Source of the DNA: Bacteroidota bacterium | GTDB lineage: Bacteria; Bacteroidota; Bacteroidia; Chitinophagales; Chitinophagaceae | Direction: 5' to 3' | Assembly (NCBI GenBank): GCA_023424015.1 | Contig: JAFAEM010000046.1 | Location: 1-37,401 of the forward strand | Length of the DNA stretch: 37,401 nucleotides | Part shown: positions 17,595 through 24,158 of the stretch, piece by piece | Layout: the number at the start of each line of letters is the position of its first letter | Numbering within the stretch: position 1 is the first letter of the stretch | Translations under genes and position numbers: made by a program | Notes under the pieces: generated by a model | What the model was told of the DNA's origin: nothing | The model's database searches: none | The model's input: the letters and a program-made list of their open reading frames with translations, nothing else

Positions 17595-17640
17595 TCTAAA
17601 AAACAACGAACCGCTTAGATCGTCCTGGCAATGGTGGGGC

Positions 17641-17735
17641 TGACAGTTTTAAATTCAAAATTTGTGCTCCTGTTTGGCTTTTATGCAAAGCCTGTGTTGG
17701 GGATTTTCCAATGCCCACTCTGCTAACCGTTATGC
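17641..17735. repeat. 95-bp direct repeat, copy 1 (ends in GTTATGC)
   Basis: From TGACAGTTTTAAATT to CTAACCGTTATGC this sequence is nearly identical to 19399-19500, differing by a few substitutions, a small indel near the start and an 11-base insertion in the second copy. It contains the hairpin GGCTTT-TATGC-AAAGCC (17676-17692). The order TGACAGTTTT, GTGCTCC, GGCTTT, GCAAAGCC, GTTATGC parallels the right arm of the palindrome at 10626-10756. It lies just after the VOC gene. Confidence 0.85.
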
Positions 17736-18060
17736 CAACGCACAAACCAGAAATGCGGCAAGAGTGTGCCTGACCCAACCTAAGAAGAATTTCAAAATTT
17801 TTCCTCCCTCGCATTAAGAAAAAATTAAAACACCCCATCGCACAACTCGACACAGACACACAAGAAATCACTCGGACAGTGACAGCTAAAACCAAGCATA
17901 CAGCGACTTTCAGACAACGGGGATAAGAACGCCAGTTGCCTACAGCGGTTTCGCGTCATGCGGGGTGAAGTGCTTAAAGTCAAGTGCAGTTTTTCAAATC
18001 AACTTTAGTGCAAGGCGAAAGGTGAACATACAACAGGGAGTTTGCTGCTTTGCTCCCAGC
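17736..18060. repeat. non-coding module, copy 2
   Basis: Homologous to 10430-10660: it opens GCCAACGCACAAACCAGAAA, passes through A/T-rich segments, ACACC and GACACACA, and leads to GCCAGTTGCCTACAGCGG (17932-17949) then TTTCGCGTCATGCGGGG. The last part resembles the left arm of an attC-like element whose right arm is not clear. The 24-base repeat starting CAACAGGGAGTTTGC follows (18031-18054). No gene is visible from 17595 to 18199. Confidence 0.65.
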
Positions 18061-18199
18061 CCGTCAATATTAATTGGCCAAATCATCCCAAATCGCTAGA
18101 TTTAGTATCACTACCCGCACCCGCACAGGGAGGAACTGCCCTTTCCTACCGGCATTTTGAATTCTCCAGCTGATTTCAAAACAACTAAAATAAACGCAT

Positions 18200-18577
18200 A
18201 TGAAAATGCAAAAGGAAGCCATCCCGGTTACGATGGAAGCTCCAGGCACCACCATGCGGGGTCTTCCCGGTTACGGCGGTATGACCGTTGCTTTTAACGA
18301 AATACCTGCCGGTACCGATCTATCTCCACTCCTGCAAGGGTTAAAAAATAACAGCTGCCATTGCCCGCATTGGGGCTACTTAATGGATGGCGAAATGTTG
18401 GTGAAGTATGACGATGGCACAGAAGAAACGCTCAGCAAGGGTGATGTATTCTATTTACCACCCGGGCATACTGCCATTGTCATGAAGGATCTGAAACTTA
18501 TTGACTTTAGTCCTGAAAAGGAGCTAAATGAGGTGCTTAGCCATATTGCTAAGAAAATGGCGGAGTTCAGTGCATAA
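18200..18577 (+). CDS. small cupin-domain protein
   Basis: A 125-residue single-domain cupin. Motif 1 is seen around NNSCHCPHWGYLMDGEMLV (about 51-69), with H and E as possible metal ligands, and motif 2 around GDVFYLPPGHTAIV (about 82-95). Stand-alone cupins act as sugar or amino-acid metabolic enzymes, stress sensors or dioxygenases; no specific role is indicated. Composition is GC-richer than the protease and ATPase genes upstream, suggesting another source. It lies between two copies of a 95-bp direct repeat (17641 and 19399) together with an IS relic. Confidence 0.85.
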   Translation: MKMQKEAIPVTMEAPGTTMRGLPGYGGMTVAFNEIPAGTDLSPLLQGLKNNSCHCPHWGYLMDGEMLVKYDDGTEETLSKGDVFYLPPGHTAIVMKDLKLIDFSPEKELNEVLSHIAKKMAEFSA

Positions 18578-18586
18578 AGCTTTTCT

Positions 18587-18667
18587 CCCGTCTGAACTAT
18601 GATTTATTTGATTGAGTGAATACTATGATTACACTGTGGGAAGAAAATAATCATAATCTCAGAAAAT
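18587..18667. repeat. truncated copy of the GTCTGAACTATGATT palindromic repeat
   Basis: GTCTGAACTATGATT (18591-18605) followed by TGATTGAGTGAATACTATG matches the repeat array at 36975-37401. The complementary right half starts (AATCATAATCTCAGAAAATCAT) but breaks off where IS21-like coding sequence begins at about 18668. Confidence 0.8.
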
Positions 18668-19231
18668 CATCGCAAAGTCTGCCGTTTGCTGAGACCTTAC
18701 CGCTTTACAAAATGCCAGTCCGCTGTAAGGCATTACGGCTATAAAAACTTCGCAAGGGATCACCTCTCAACTATCCGGATCAGCGTAGTGTTGCCTTTTA
18801 CCGGCAAAGTCAACCATGATCATATCCCCGGGGCTGTACTCGAGGTGCATGGACAGATCCTTTCTCTTAAAGTACTGTTGCAGGTGATAACTGTACCGAC
18901 TGTAGCTGTAGCCATCGGGGTGCTGCTGCAGATACTCCTGCCAGAGCAACTGACGGGTGACAGTAGTTTTGGAGAGTTCCTCGCTGTGACCCTTAAAATG
19001 CGCATACAGTTCAGCCATCCGCTGTTCATTATGGGCGAGGCTGTCGTTGTTATATACCTTCCCCGCCAATGGCTCATCGCACGCAGACTCTTGCGGCAGT
19101 CGTGCCAGATATTTTTTTACACTGTTACGGCTGATACCGAGCCTTCGGGCCGTCTCACGGATACTGATGCCATCACGTTTTAACCTGAATACCTGTTTTA
19201 TTAGTTCCATCGTAAGTGGGGTTTGAGCCAT
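18668..19231 (-). pseudogene. istA: IS21-family transposase (IstA) N-terminal relic
   Basis: The start (MAQTPLTMELIKQVFRLK) and helix-turn-helix ISIRETARRLGISRNSVKKYL (about 23-43) are typical of IstA, followed by the YSYSRYSYHLQQY region and MIMVDFAG with the first catalytic Asp. An in-frame TGA (18767-18769) interrupts the frame after residue 154. Translation beyond it continues the family sequence (EVIPCEVFIAVMPYSGLAF) for about 30 residues until the match ends at about 18668. The rest of IstA, all of IstB and the right end are missing. The element is dead. The region just before the ATG, up to about 19270, may include the left end. Confidence 0.85.
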
Positions 19232-19398
19232 ACTCCTTAAATTTTAAGGAGCAAAGGGACATCAAAACACTTACTCTTACTATTCGTCAGGGGTGAGTCA
19301 TCATACAGGAATATCGACTGCAGAAACTTGCAAATCCATAGCCCGGGGGGATGGGTCAATGCAGGAACGGTGGATCAACATGGGCAGGAATCTACACC
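19232..19398. other. IS left flank and spacer
   Basis: Contains the inverted repeat CTCCTTAAATTTTAAGGAG (19233-19251) just upstream of the transposase relic, then GC-richer DNA without a gene up to the 95-bp direct repeat. The inverted repeat may belong to the IS21 left end or its promoter. Nothing else is recognised. Confidence 0.45.
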
Positions 19399-19500
19399 TG
19401 ACAGTTTTAAATTGAATTTGTGCTCCTGTTTGGCTTTTAAGCAAAGCCTGTGCTGGGGATTTTCCAATGCCTAATATCGCCACTCTGCTAACCGTTATGC
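19399..19500. repeat. 95-bp direct repeat, copy 2 (ends in GTTATGC)
   Basis: Second copy of the element at 17641-17735, same orientation, with the hairpin GGCTTT-TAAGC-AAAGCC and ending CTCTGCTAACCGTTATGC at 19483-19500. The methyltransferase gene starts 59 bp beyond the core, like other cassette-type genes in this island. Confidence 0.85.
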
Positions 19501-19559
19501 GCCACCCCATTGTAATATTTGTCACAGAATGAACATTTTTTTAAGCCGACATTTGTAGT

Positions 19560-20174
19560 ATGGATAAAAGCAGGAAACATTGGGAAACAGTTTATGAAAC
19601 TAAAAACCCCGACCAGGTTAGCTGGACACAGGGCGTTCCAAAGACTTCTCTGGACTTTATTCATTCTTTTGGCCTGGCAAAGTCTGCTAAAATCATTGAC
19701 ATCGGTGGTGGTGACAGCAGGCTTGTGGACTTTCTTCTTGACGAAGGATTTGAAAACATCACGGTACTTGACATTTCTTCAAAGGCGCTTGAAAAGGCGA
19801 AACAACGTTTAGGCGACAAAGCCGGTAAAGTGCATTGGATTGTTAGCGACATCACAGAATTTCAGCCCGACACAACCTATGATGTATGGCACGACAGGGC
19901 CGCATTTCATTTTCTTACGACCAAAGACCAGGTTGCAAAATACCTGGACACAGCACGAAAGGCAGTGACAGGATTTTTGATAATCGGAACCTTTTCCGAT
20001 AAAGGACCGAAGAAATGCAGTGGTCTTGACATACAACAATATTCAGAAGAAACGTTGACCGCTCAACTTCAAAATGGTTTTGACAAAATTCGCTGCATAA
20101 CTGAAGACCATATTACACCATTCGGCACAACCCAGAATTTCCTGTTTTGTAGCTTTAAGCGACACCTGGGCTGA
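19560..20174 (+). CDS. class I SAM-dependent methyltransferase
   Basis: A 204-residue methyltransferase with the N-terminal HWETVYETKNPDQVSWTQ signature common in small Bacteroidota methyltransferases. Motif I is IDIGGGDSR (46-54, SAM binding), followed by acidic ITVLDIS (motif II, about 67-73), SDITEF and YDVWHDRAAFHFL (about 106-118, motif IV/V). It probably methylates a small molecule, but the substrate is unknown. It is the last gene of the + strand island and starts 59 bp past a GTTATGC core. A GACATTTG string directly before the ATG resembles a -7 element but is too close to be sure. Confidence 0.9.
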   Translation: MDKSRKHWETVYETKNPDQVSWTQGVPKTSLDFIHSFGLAKSAKIIDIGGGDSRLVDFLLDEGFENITVLDISSKALEKAKQRLGDKAGKVHWIVSDITEFQPDTTYDVWHDRAAFHFLTTKDQVAKYLDTARKAVTGFLIIGTFSDKGPKKCSGLDIQQYSEETLTAQLQNGFDKIRCITEDHITPFGTTQNFLFCSFKRHLG

Positions 20175-20448
20175 AAGAGATAAGGACTGCATAAAACATC
20201 GTTTTTACATTATCCTGGCATATGAATAAGTGCTGAACGATCGTATTACTATCGAATTTTGGTTTCTACATTAAACTGACGTAACACGGAATGCCGCTAC
20301 ATCCTCAGTAACGCCGAATAACTGCTTAATCGTTGTGGTACCAGCAGCAGAATATCGATGGATCTTCGTTGCGTCGCCATCCGTTATTCGCCCGGTTCCC
20401 CGATCAGCATACTGGATTTCGCAAGTTTCATTTGGTAAGGAAATTTGC
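20175..20448. other. intergenic region, nothing recognised
   Basis: No gene or clear repeat. An open frame entering from 20333 continues into the following Cys-rich gene but its first 44 codons lack coding character. Confidence 0.4.
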
Positions 20449-20456
20449 TATCTTTA
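20426..20456 (+). promoter_or_regulatory. candidate promoter of the Cys-rich gene pair
   Basis: TTTC (20426-20429), 19 bases, then TATCTTTA (20449-20456) fits the Bacteroidota TTTG-N19-TAnnTTTG pattern with one mismatch in each box. Transcription would start near 20462, only a few bases before the GTG at 20465. Confidence 0.45.
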
Positions 20457-20464
20457 AGCCAACG

Positions 20465-20887
20465 GTGAATAAGCCTGTTGCAACGATACTAGCAATAATC
20501 TGGACCATAATAATGGTCCAGCCTTCATTTGCCTATTTTGGAGGCAAATCTGCTTATGGTGAATGCGGTAAGCAGGTGGTAAAAAAGCCCGACTGCTCAA
20601 AGAAAAAAACAGCAACAGCAGCCTGTTCCGGAAAGGAAGCTGCCAGGCCTTCCTGTTCAAAGGGGAAATGTAATAAGCCTTCAGATCCCTCCGGTAAGGA
20701 CGAATGCAGCTCGCAGGGTTGTAATCCTTCAATAGGCTGTTCGTCGGGGAATTTTTATGTGTTTCATCATTTCCAGATTACACTTCATACCTGGTTAATG
20801 CAAACCCAAAAAGCCCTGGTTACTGATGATAACCGGGTTGTCAAAAGCATGAGCGATTGCTGGCACCCTCCCGAGTTGATTTCTTAA
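20465..20887 (+). CDS. small Cys-rich exported protein 1
   Basis: I choose GTG 20465 because it gives a normal signal peptide (VNKPVATILAIIWTIIM then QPSFA), while the upstream ATG at 20333 adds 44 residues with no features. The product has 140 residues. After cleavage near residue 23 comes a Lys/Ser/Cys-rich stretch with eight Cys, mostly in C-S/G-K patterns (DCSKK, ACSGK, SCSKGKC, ECSSQGC, GCSSG). A C-terminal tail of about 45 residues follows (FYVFHHFQITLHTW ... CWHPPELIS). No known family. It precedes a second Cys-rich gene by 39 bp, and the two may form an operon. Metal binding or disulfide cross-linking is possible. Confidence 0.6.
   Translation: MNKPVATILAIIWTIIMVQPSFAYFGGKSAYGECGKQVVKKPDCSKKKTATAACSGKEAARPSCSKGKCNKPSDPSGKDECSSQGCNPSIGCSSGNFYVFHHFQITLHTWLMQTQKALVTDDNRVVKSMSDCWHPPELIS
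20501..20520. repeat. perfect 8-bp hairpin inside the Cys-rich gene
   Basis: TGGACCAT-AATA-ATGGTCCA is a perfect inverted repeat with a 4-base loop. It overlaps the end of the signal-peptide coding part and the alternative ATG at 20513. It could affect translation or bind a dimeric regulator, or be chance. Confidence 0.5.
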
Positions 20888-20926
20888 TCCACAGAAATCA
20901 ATTTTAATAACAATCAATTCAAAAAA

Positions 20927-21160
20927 ATGAAGAAAATATTTTTGAGCATGGTGCTTTTTGCCCTCATGGCTGCACCAGGCTTTGCTGCCAATGGTGGCGG
21001 TAAAAAGAAAGACAGGAAAAAGGCTAAGACTGAATGTAAAGCAGACAAATGTGATCCTAAGGACTGCGACCCTAAAAATTGCGACCCAAAATGTTGCGAT
21101 TATAAGGAATGTTCTAAGAAAACAAAGTGCTCCCCAACACCAACTTGTTCGGGTAGCTAA
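20927..21160 (+). CDS. small Cys-rich exported protein 2 (CDPK repeats)
   Basis: A 77-residue protein with a strong signal peptide (MKKIFLSMVLFALMAAPGFA, 20 residues). The mature part is a Lys-rich linker followed by nine Cys in about 40 residues, with a period-5 core CDPKD-CDPKN-CDPKC-C. This spacing recalls metal-binding peptides, although no known metallothionein family is recognised. It follows the other Cys-rich gene by 39 bp and is closed by a strong terminator at 21178, so the two are probably one transcription unit. A metal-related or oxidative role is inference only. Confidence 0.8.
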   Translation: MKKIFLSMVLFALMAAPGFAANGGGKKKDRKKAKTECKADKCDPKDCDPKNCDPKCCDYKECSKKTKCSPTPTCSGS

Positions 21161-21177
21161 ATAGTGCTGGAATGATA

Positions 21178-21208
21178 AAGCCGCCTCCGCATGGGGGCGG
21201 CTTTTTAA
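21178..21208 (+). terminator. rho-independent terminator
   Basis: AAGCCGCC (21178-21185) pairs with GGCGGCTT (21196-21203), followed by TTTT. It lies 17 bp after the stop codon of the second Cys-rich gene. Confidence 0.9.
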
Positions 21209-22217
21209 TTAGTATCCTTTTCCAGGCATTTCAGAATATTCTTTGGGAATCGGACTATCTTCTACGGCCTTTACCGCTTTTTCTACATCGTTGTCATGGT
21301 CAGCATGACATAGCACCCTCTGTGACCAGCATCCTTATGTTTGCCGAGATCCTATGCCGGCATTTGCATAAACCGTCCCTACAGGACGGGCGGGGTGTCC
21401 GCTTTATTGTGGCTACCCATAAAATCTCCCTACGGGAGATATTCGACACCGCTAAAACGAGTTTCATTAACGATACCGGTGGATTGCAGGCATTTGCATA
21501 AAACGTCCTACAGGGGGGATGGTATTCCTGGCACCTCGAAGCTGCCTATAAAACGTCCCGATGGGCGAGTTAAAAACGCATAGATTAAAATGGGATCATG
21601 GGAGGTGGTAAACAAGCCATATTGCGAAAACAGAAAAGATTTGAAGGAATTTAATACCCGGAAGTAAATTTAAAATTCAATACCACCGCGTCCCATCGGG
21701 ACGCTTTATGGGTAGAAAAAAATTGCCCCGGAGGTAACCCCGTCTCGTAGGGACGGTTTATGCAGGTATGGGGTATACAAGATGATTTTCACGCCGGGAA
21801 TCGCTCAGCAACTAAAACCTGATTTCATCATAAAATCTCCCTGCAGGAGAATTTCGAATCCGCTACAACTGTCTCCCAACAAGTTTAACGCACAAAAATC
21901 CAGGGGGCTGACTATGCTGCGTAAAAGATTAAGCTTTTTGGCTTTATTCTCCACTGTTTTGGCTCAACAAAATTTCATCCCTCCTGGTACTTTTACAAAG
22001 AAAAACCACACAAACCCTTCGGGATTATTTCTATGTTAACCTTGCCCGATTGTCAAAACCGATAGTACATCATACCCACACTGAACGCAGGTGATCTCAG
22101 CATTCCGGCAGAAATATTATATTTGGCCTGCTTCCGGAAACTGGTTTCCTACCCTGATAAAACCTGGAACAGATCGGCTAGGGCTTTGATAATGCAGTAA
22201 GGCGTTAAAGTAAACCT
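21209..22217. repeat. gene-free stretch with a REP-like hairpin cluster
   Basis: About 1 kb without a convincing gene. From about 21367 to 21860 there are seven short hairpins of one family in both orientations. Clear ones are CCGTCC/GGACGG (21373-21389), ATCTCCC/GGGAGAT (21424-21440), GCGTCCC/GGGACGC (21688-21704) and CCGTCTC/GGGACGG (about 21740-21756); degenerate ones lie near 21500, 21552 and 21833. Most have CATAAAA or its complement TTTATG on one side, and two share TTCGA-CCGCTA next to the stem. They resemble REP sequences. The remaining part to 22217 shows nothing recognisable; open frames here (for example 21782-22039) lack coding character. Confidence 0.75.
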
Positions 22218-23189
22218 ATGTCGATCGAATTAACTTTATCACATGATGGACCATTGGAGTTTCAGCCGGGTTTGCCGCCAGGCTACTCAGGCCCGATCCT
22301 TCGGGGTGCTGTTGCTTTATCTGCTAAAACAAACCTGGCTGAATTGGTGCTCCAGGAATTGGCCGGAGAAAATTATTCAATTCGTTTCATCGCCGGCAGG
22401 TTTTTGAAAAAAGTCTATGCAAGTGGATGGATACATACCCAAGGCCTCTATAGCTATTTTATGCTTAAGAATGGGACCAGGAAACACTTTAATACGATTG
22501 GAAAACTTCATTTGCGACAGGATCAATATGCATGTTTTTTTACAGAGGCTACTGATTGTAGCGCCATATTTGAAAAAAACAGGGAATTCAGGGCGCTCGA
22601 TTTTTTTTATTCGCCCAAATTCCTGGAAGAACTGCTTCCTTTCTTTCCGGAATTAAGAACAGCTATGCTGCCTTCACGGGGTATGATACTACCCGGTAAA
22701 GCCTGCTGGATACCTAGTTCCATGAAAGAGATCACTAATCAAATCCTGAATTGCCCATACAATGAGGCCACCCGGCAATTTTATTTCGACATAAAGGTTC
22801 GTGAATTGCTTTATCAAATTCTTGAAAATGCGTATAAGCGGAAATTTACGGATCAGTCATTTACTCCCTGGGAAATTAAAAAGATCCATGAGGCAAGAGA
22901 TATTCTGGAAAGCTATATCCCGAAAAAGCCGCCCTTAATAAGATCCATTGCAAAACAAGTTGCCCTGAACGAATTCAAACTAAAAGCCGGGTTCCGGAAG
23001 TACTTTAATGCCGGCATTTTTGAATGGCTGATTGAAAGAAAAATGCAGTATGCCAGGGAACTTATCCTCACCACCAATATTCCAATCAAAGCGATATGCT
23101 CAATGGTAGGTTATCCGCTTACTACAAATTTCATTACTGCATTTCGCAGGCGATTTTCTGTTACACCCGGCGCTTTGAGAAGGAGATAA
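22218..23189 (+). CDS. AraC-family transcriptional regulator
   Basis: A 323-residue regulator. The N-terminal two thirds (1-220) is an unrecognised ligand-sensing-type domain. The C-terminal ~95 residues form the two-helix-turn-helix AraC DNA-binding domain: IRSIAKQVALNEFKLKAGF (first HTH) and IKAICSMVGYPLTTNFITAFRRRFSVTPGALR (second HTH, cut here by naming its key residues GY, F and P). This is the PchR-like style frequent in Bacteroidota. No target is evident; the downstream MauE/DUF6520-like pair and the Sus-type locus are candidates by position only. The start ATG follows GTAAACCT and gives a normal N-terminus. Confidence 0.88.
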   Translation: MSIELTLSHDGPLEFQPGLPPGYSGPILRGAVALSAKTNLAELVLQELAGENYSIRFIAGRFLKKVYASGWIHTQGLYSYFMLKNGTRKHFNTIGKLHLRQDQYACFFTEATDCSAIFEKNREFRALDFFYSPKFLEELLPFFPELRTAMLPSRGMILPGKACWIPSSMKEITNQILNCPYNEATRQFYFDIKVRELLYQILENAYKRKFTDQSFTPWEIKKIHEARDILESYIPKKPPLIRSIAKQVALNEFKLKAGFRKYFNAGIFEWLIERKMQYARELILTTNIPIKAICSMVGYPLTTNFITAFRRRFSVTPGALRRR

Positions 23190-23284
23190 TTCTTTTTGCA
23201 AAACTTTTGAATGCTCCCGCAAACAACATTGTAAAAAAGTGAACTCAAATATACTTGATCTTTATAGTGCCTTTAAACTGCACT

Positions 23285-23749
23285 ATGAGCAAAAAGACAA
23301 ATTATAAAGTTTTGATTATTGATATCGTTTCCGGGTTATTCATCTTACTATTCTTGTATACAAGCATAAGCAAACTCAAAGAGCATATGTCATTTCAGAT
23401 AGTCTTATCAAAATCCCCATTTTTGGCGTCGTACTCTATTTTACTCTCTTGGGTAATACCATTTGTTGAAATGCTTGTCTCCGCCCTGTTATTCATTCCC
23501 GTCACCCGGTTAATCGGTCTAAAATTATCATTCGCACTTATGCTAGGCTTTACAGGCTATATAGCCTATATGCTTTTCACTACATCTACTCTTCCTTGTT
23601 CTTGCGGCGGTGTCTTAAAGAAATTATCCTGGACAGAGCACCTTATTTTCAACATCGCCTTTCTAATATTAAGTATGATAGCGTTGTGGCTAATTAAAAA
23701 AAACAATCTCCTTATTGCAATAACCAGGAACAGCCGAACACCTGCATAA
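23285..23749 (+). CDS. MauE/DoxX-like membrane protein
   Basis: Starting at ATG 23285 (MSKKTNYKVL) the protein has 154 residues; the extra 10 codons upstream are unlikely. Four transmembrane helices are visible (about 10-27, 50-72, 80-100 and 118-137). After the third helix comes LPCSCGGVL with C105 and C107, the signature of the MauE group, which is linked to periplasmic disulfide or redox chemistry. It is followed 36 bp later by a small DUF6520-like exported peptide gene. Pairs of this kind are often near TlpA-type thioredoxins in Bacteroidota, and one lies convergent at 24159. TATACTTG at 23250-23257 is a possible -7 element. Confidence 0.85.
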   Translation: MSKKTNYKVLIIDIVSGLFILLFLYTSISKLKEHMSFQIVLSKSPFLASYSILLSWVIPFVEMLVSALLFIPVTRLIGLKLSFALMLGFTGYIAYMLFTTSTLPCSCGGVLKKLSWTEHLIFNIAFLILSMIALWLIKKNNLLIAITRNSRTPA

Positions 23750-23785
23750 AAAAGTAGGCGCCATTTGTTCATTTAAAACCATTTT

Positions 23786-24091
23786 ATGAAAAAGTATTTG
23801 TTAGGAATTATTGCCGTAGTTATGGCGATTGGTTTCAGTTCCTTTTCTTCATCAGAAGTGAAGAAGGATAAAGCATTTACCACCTATAACTGGTATGCCG
23901 TAGACTACAGCATACCGGGTGGGGTAATACCTTCGGGCGCCCAGGTTGTGATGTCCAACAAAACCGTCGCCGAAGCAACGGCGTTGGACGGTTGTACAGA
24001 CACTCCCAATCTTCATTGTTTGAGAGGGTTTTCGGGTACACCTCCGACTTTTCCCACTGCATCTTACGATGCTTCAACTCCGAAGCCATAA
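23786..24091 (+). CDS. small exported DUF6520-like protein
   Basis: A 101-residue protein with a signal peptide (MKKYLLGIIAVVMAIGFSSFS). The mature part is short, with aromatic NWYAVDYS and a Cys pair in DGCTDTPNLHCLRG (about 69-82), as in DUF6520-type peptides of Bacteroidota. It lies 36 bp after the MauE-like gene, and a hairpin closes the unit. It may be a substrate or partner of the redox membrane protein. Family assignment is by resemblance only. Confidence 0.75.
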   Translation: MKKYLLGIIAVVMAIGFSSFSSSEVKKDKAFTTYNWYAVDYSIPGGVIPSGAQVVMSNKTVAEATALDGCTDTPNLHCLRGFSGTPPTFPTASYDASTPKP

Positions 24092-24120
24092 CTGCGCTTT
24101 CAGTTGACTTTTAATTAGGT

Positions 24121-24150
24121 CGGGGAGCACTACCTTTGGCAGGCTCCCCG
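24121..24150. terminator. hairpin terminator between convergent genes
   Basis: CGGGGAGC (24121-24128) pairs with GCTCCCCG (24143-24150) around a 14-base loop. It separates the DUF6520-like gene from the convergent TlpA-like gene and may act in both directions. No strong T-run follows. Confidence 0.65.
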
Positions 24151-24158
24151 TCATATAT

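Noticed and set aside
17595..17895. 99-codon minus-strand frame over the 95-bp repeat
   Set aside because: It translates repeated non-coding DNA; a similar minus-strand frame over the second copy (19301-19525) arises from the repeat, not from selection.
7053..20174. Prophage or integrative conjugative element
   Set aside because: No phage structural, relaxase, conjugation or integrase gene is present and no flanking tRNA was seen.
21172..22039. Several open frames in the REP region (for example 21172-21501 and 21782-22039)
   Set aside because: They run across a terminator and hairpin repeats and show no coding character.
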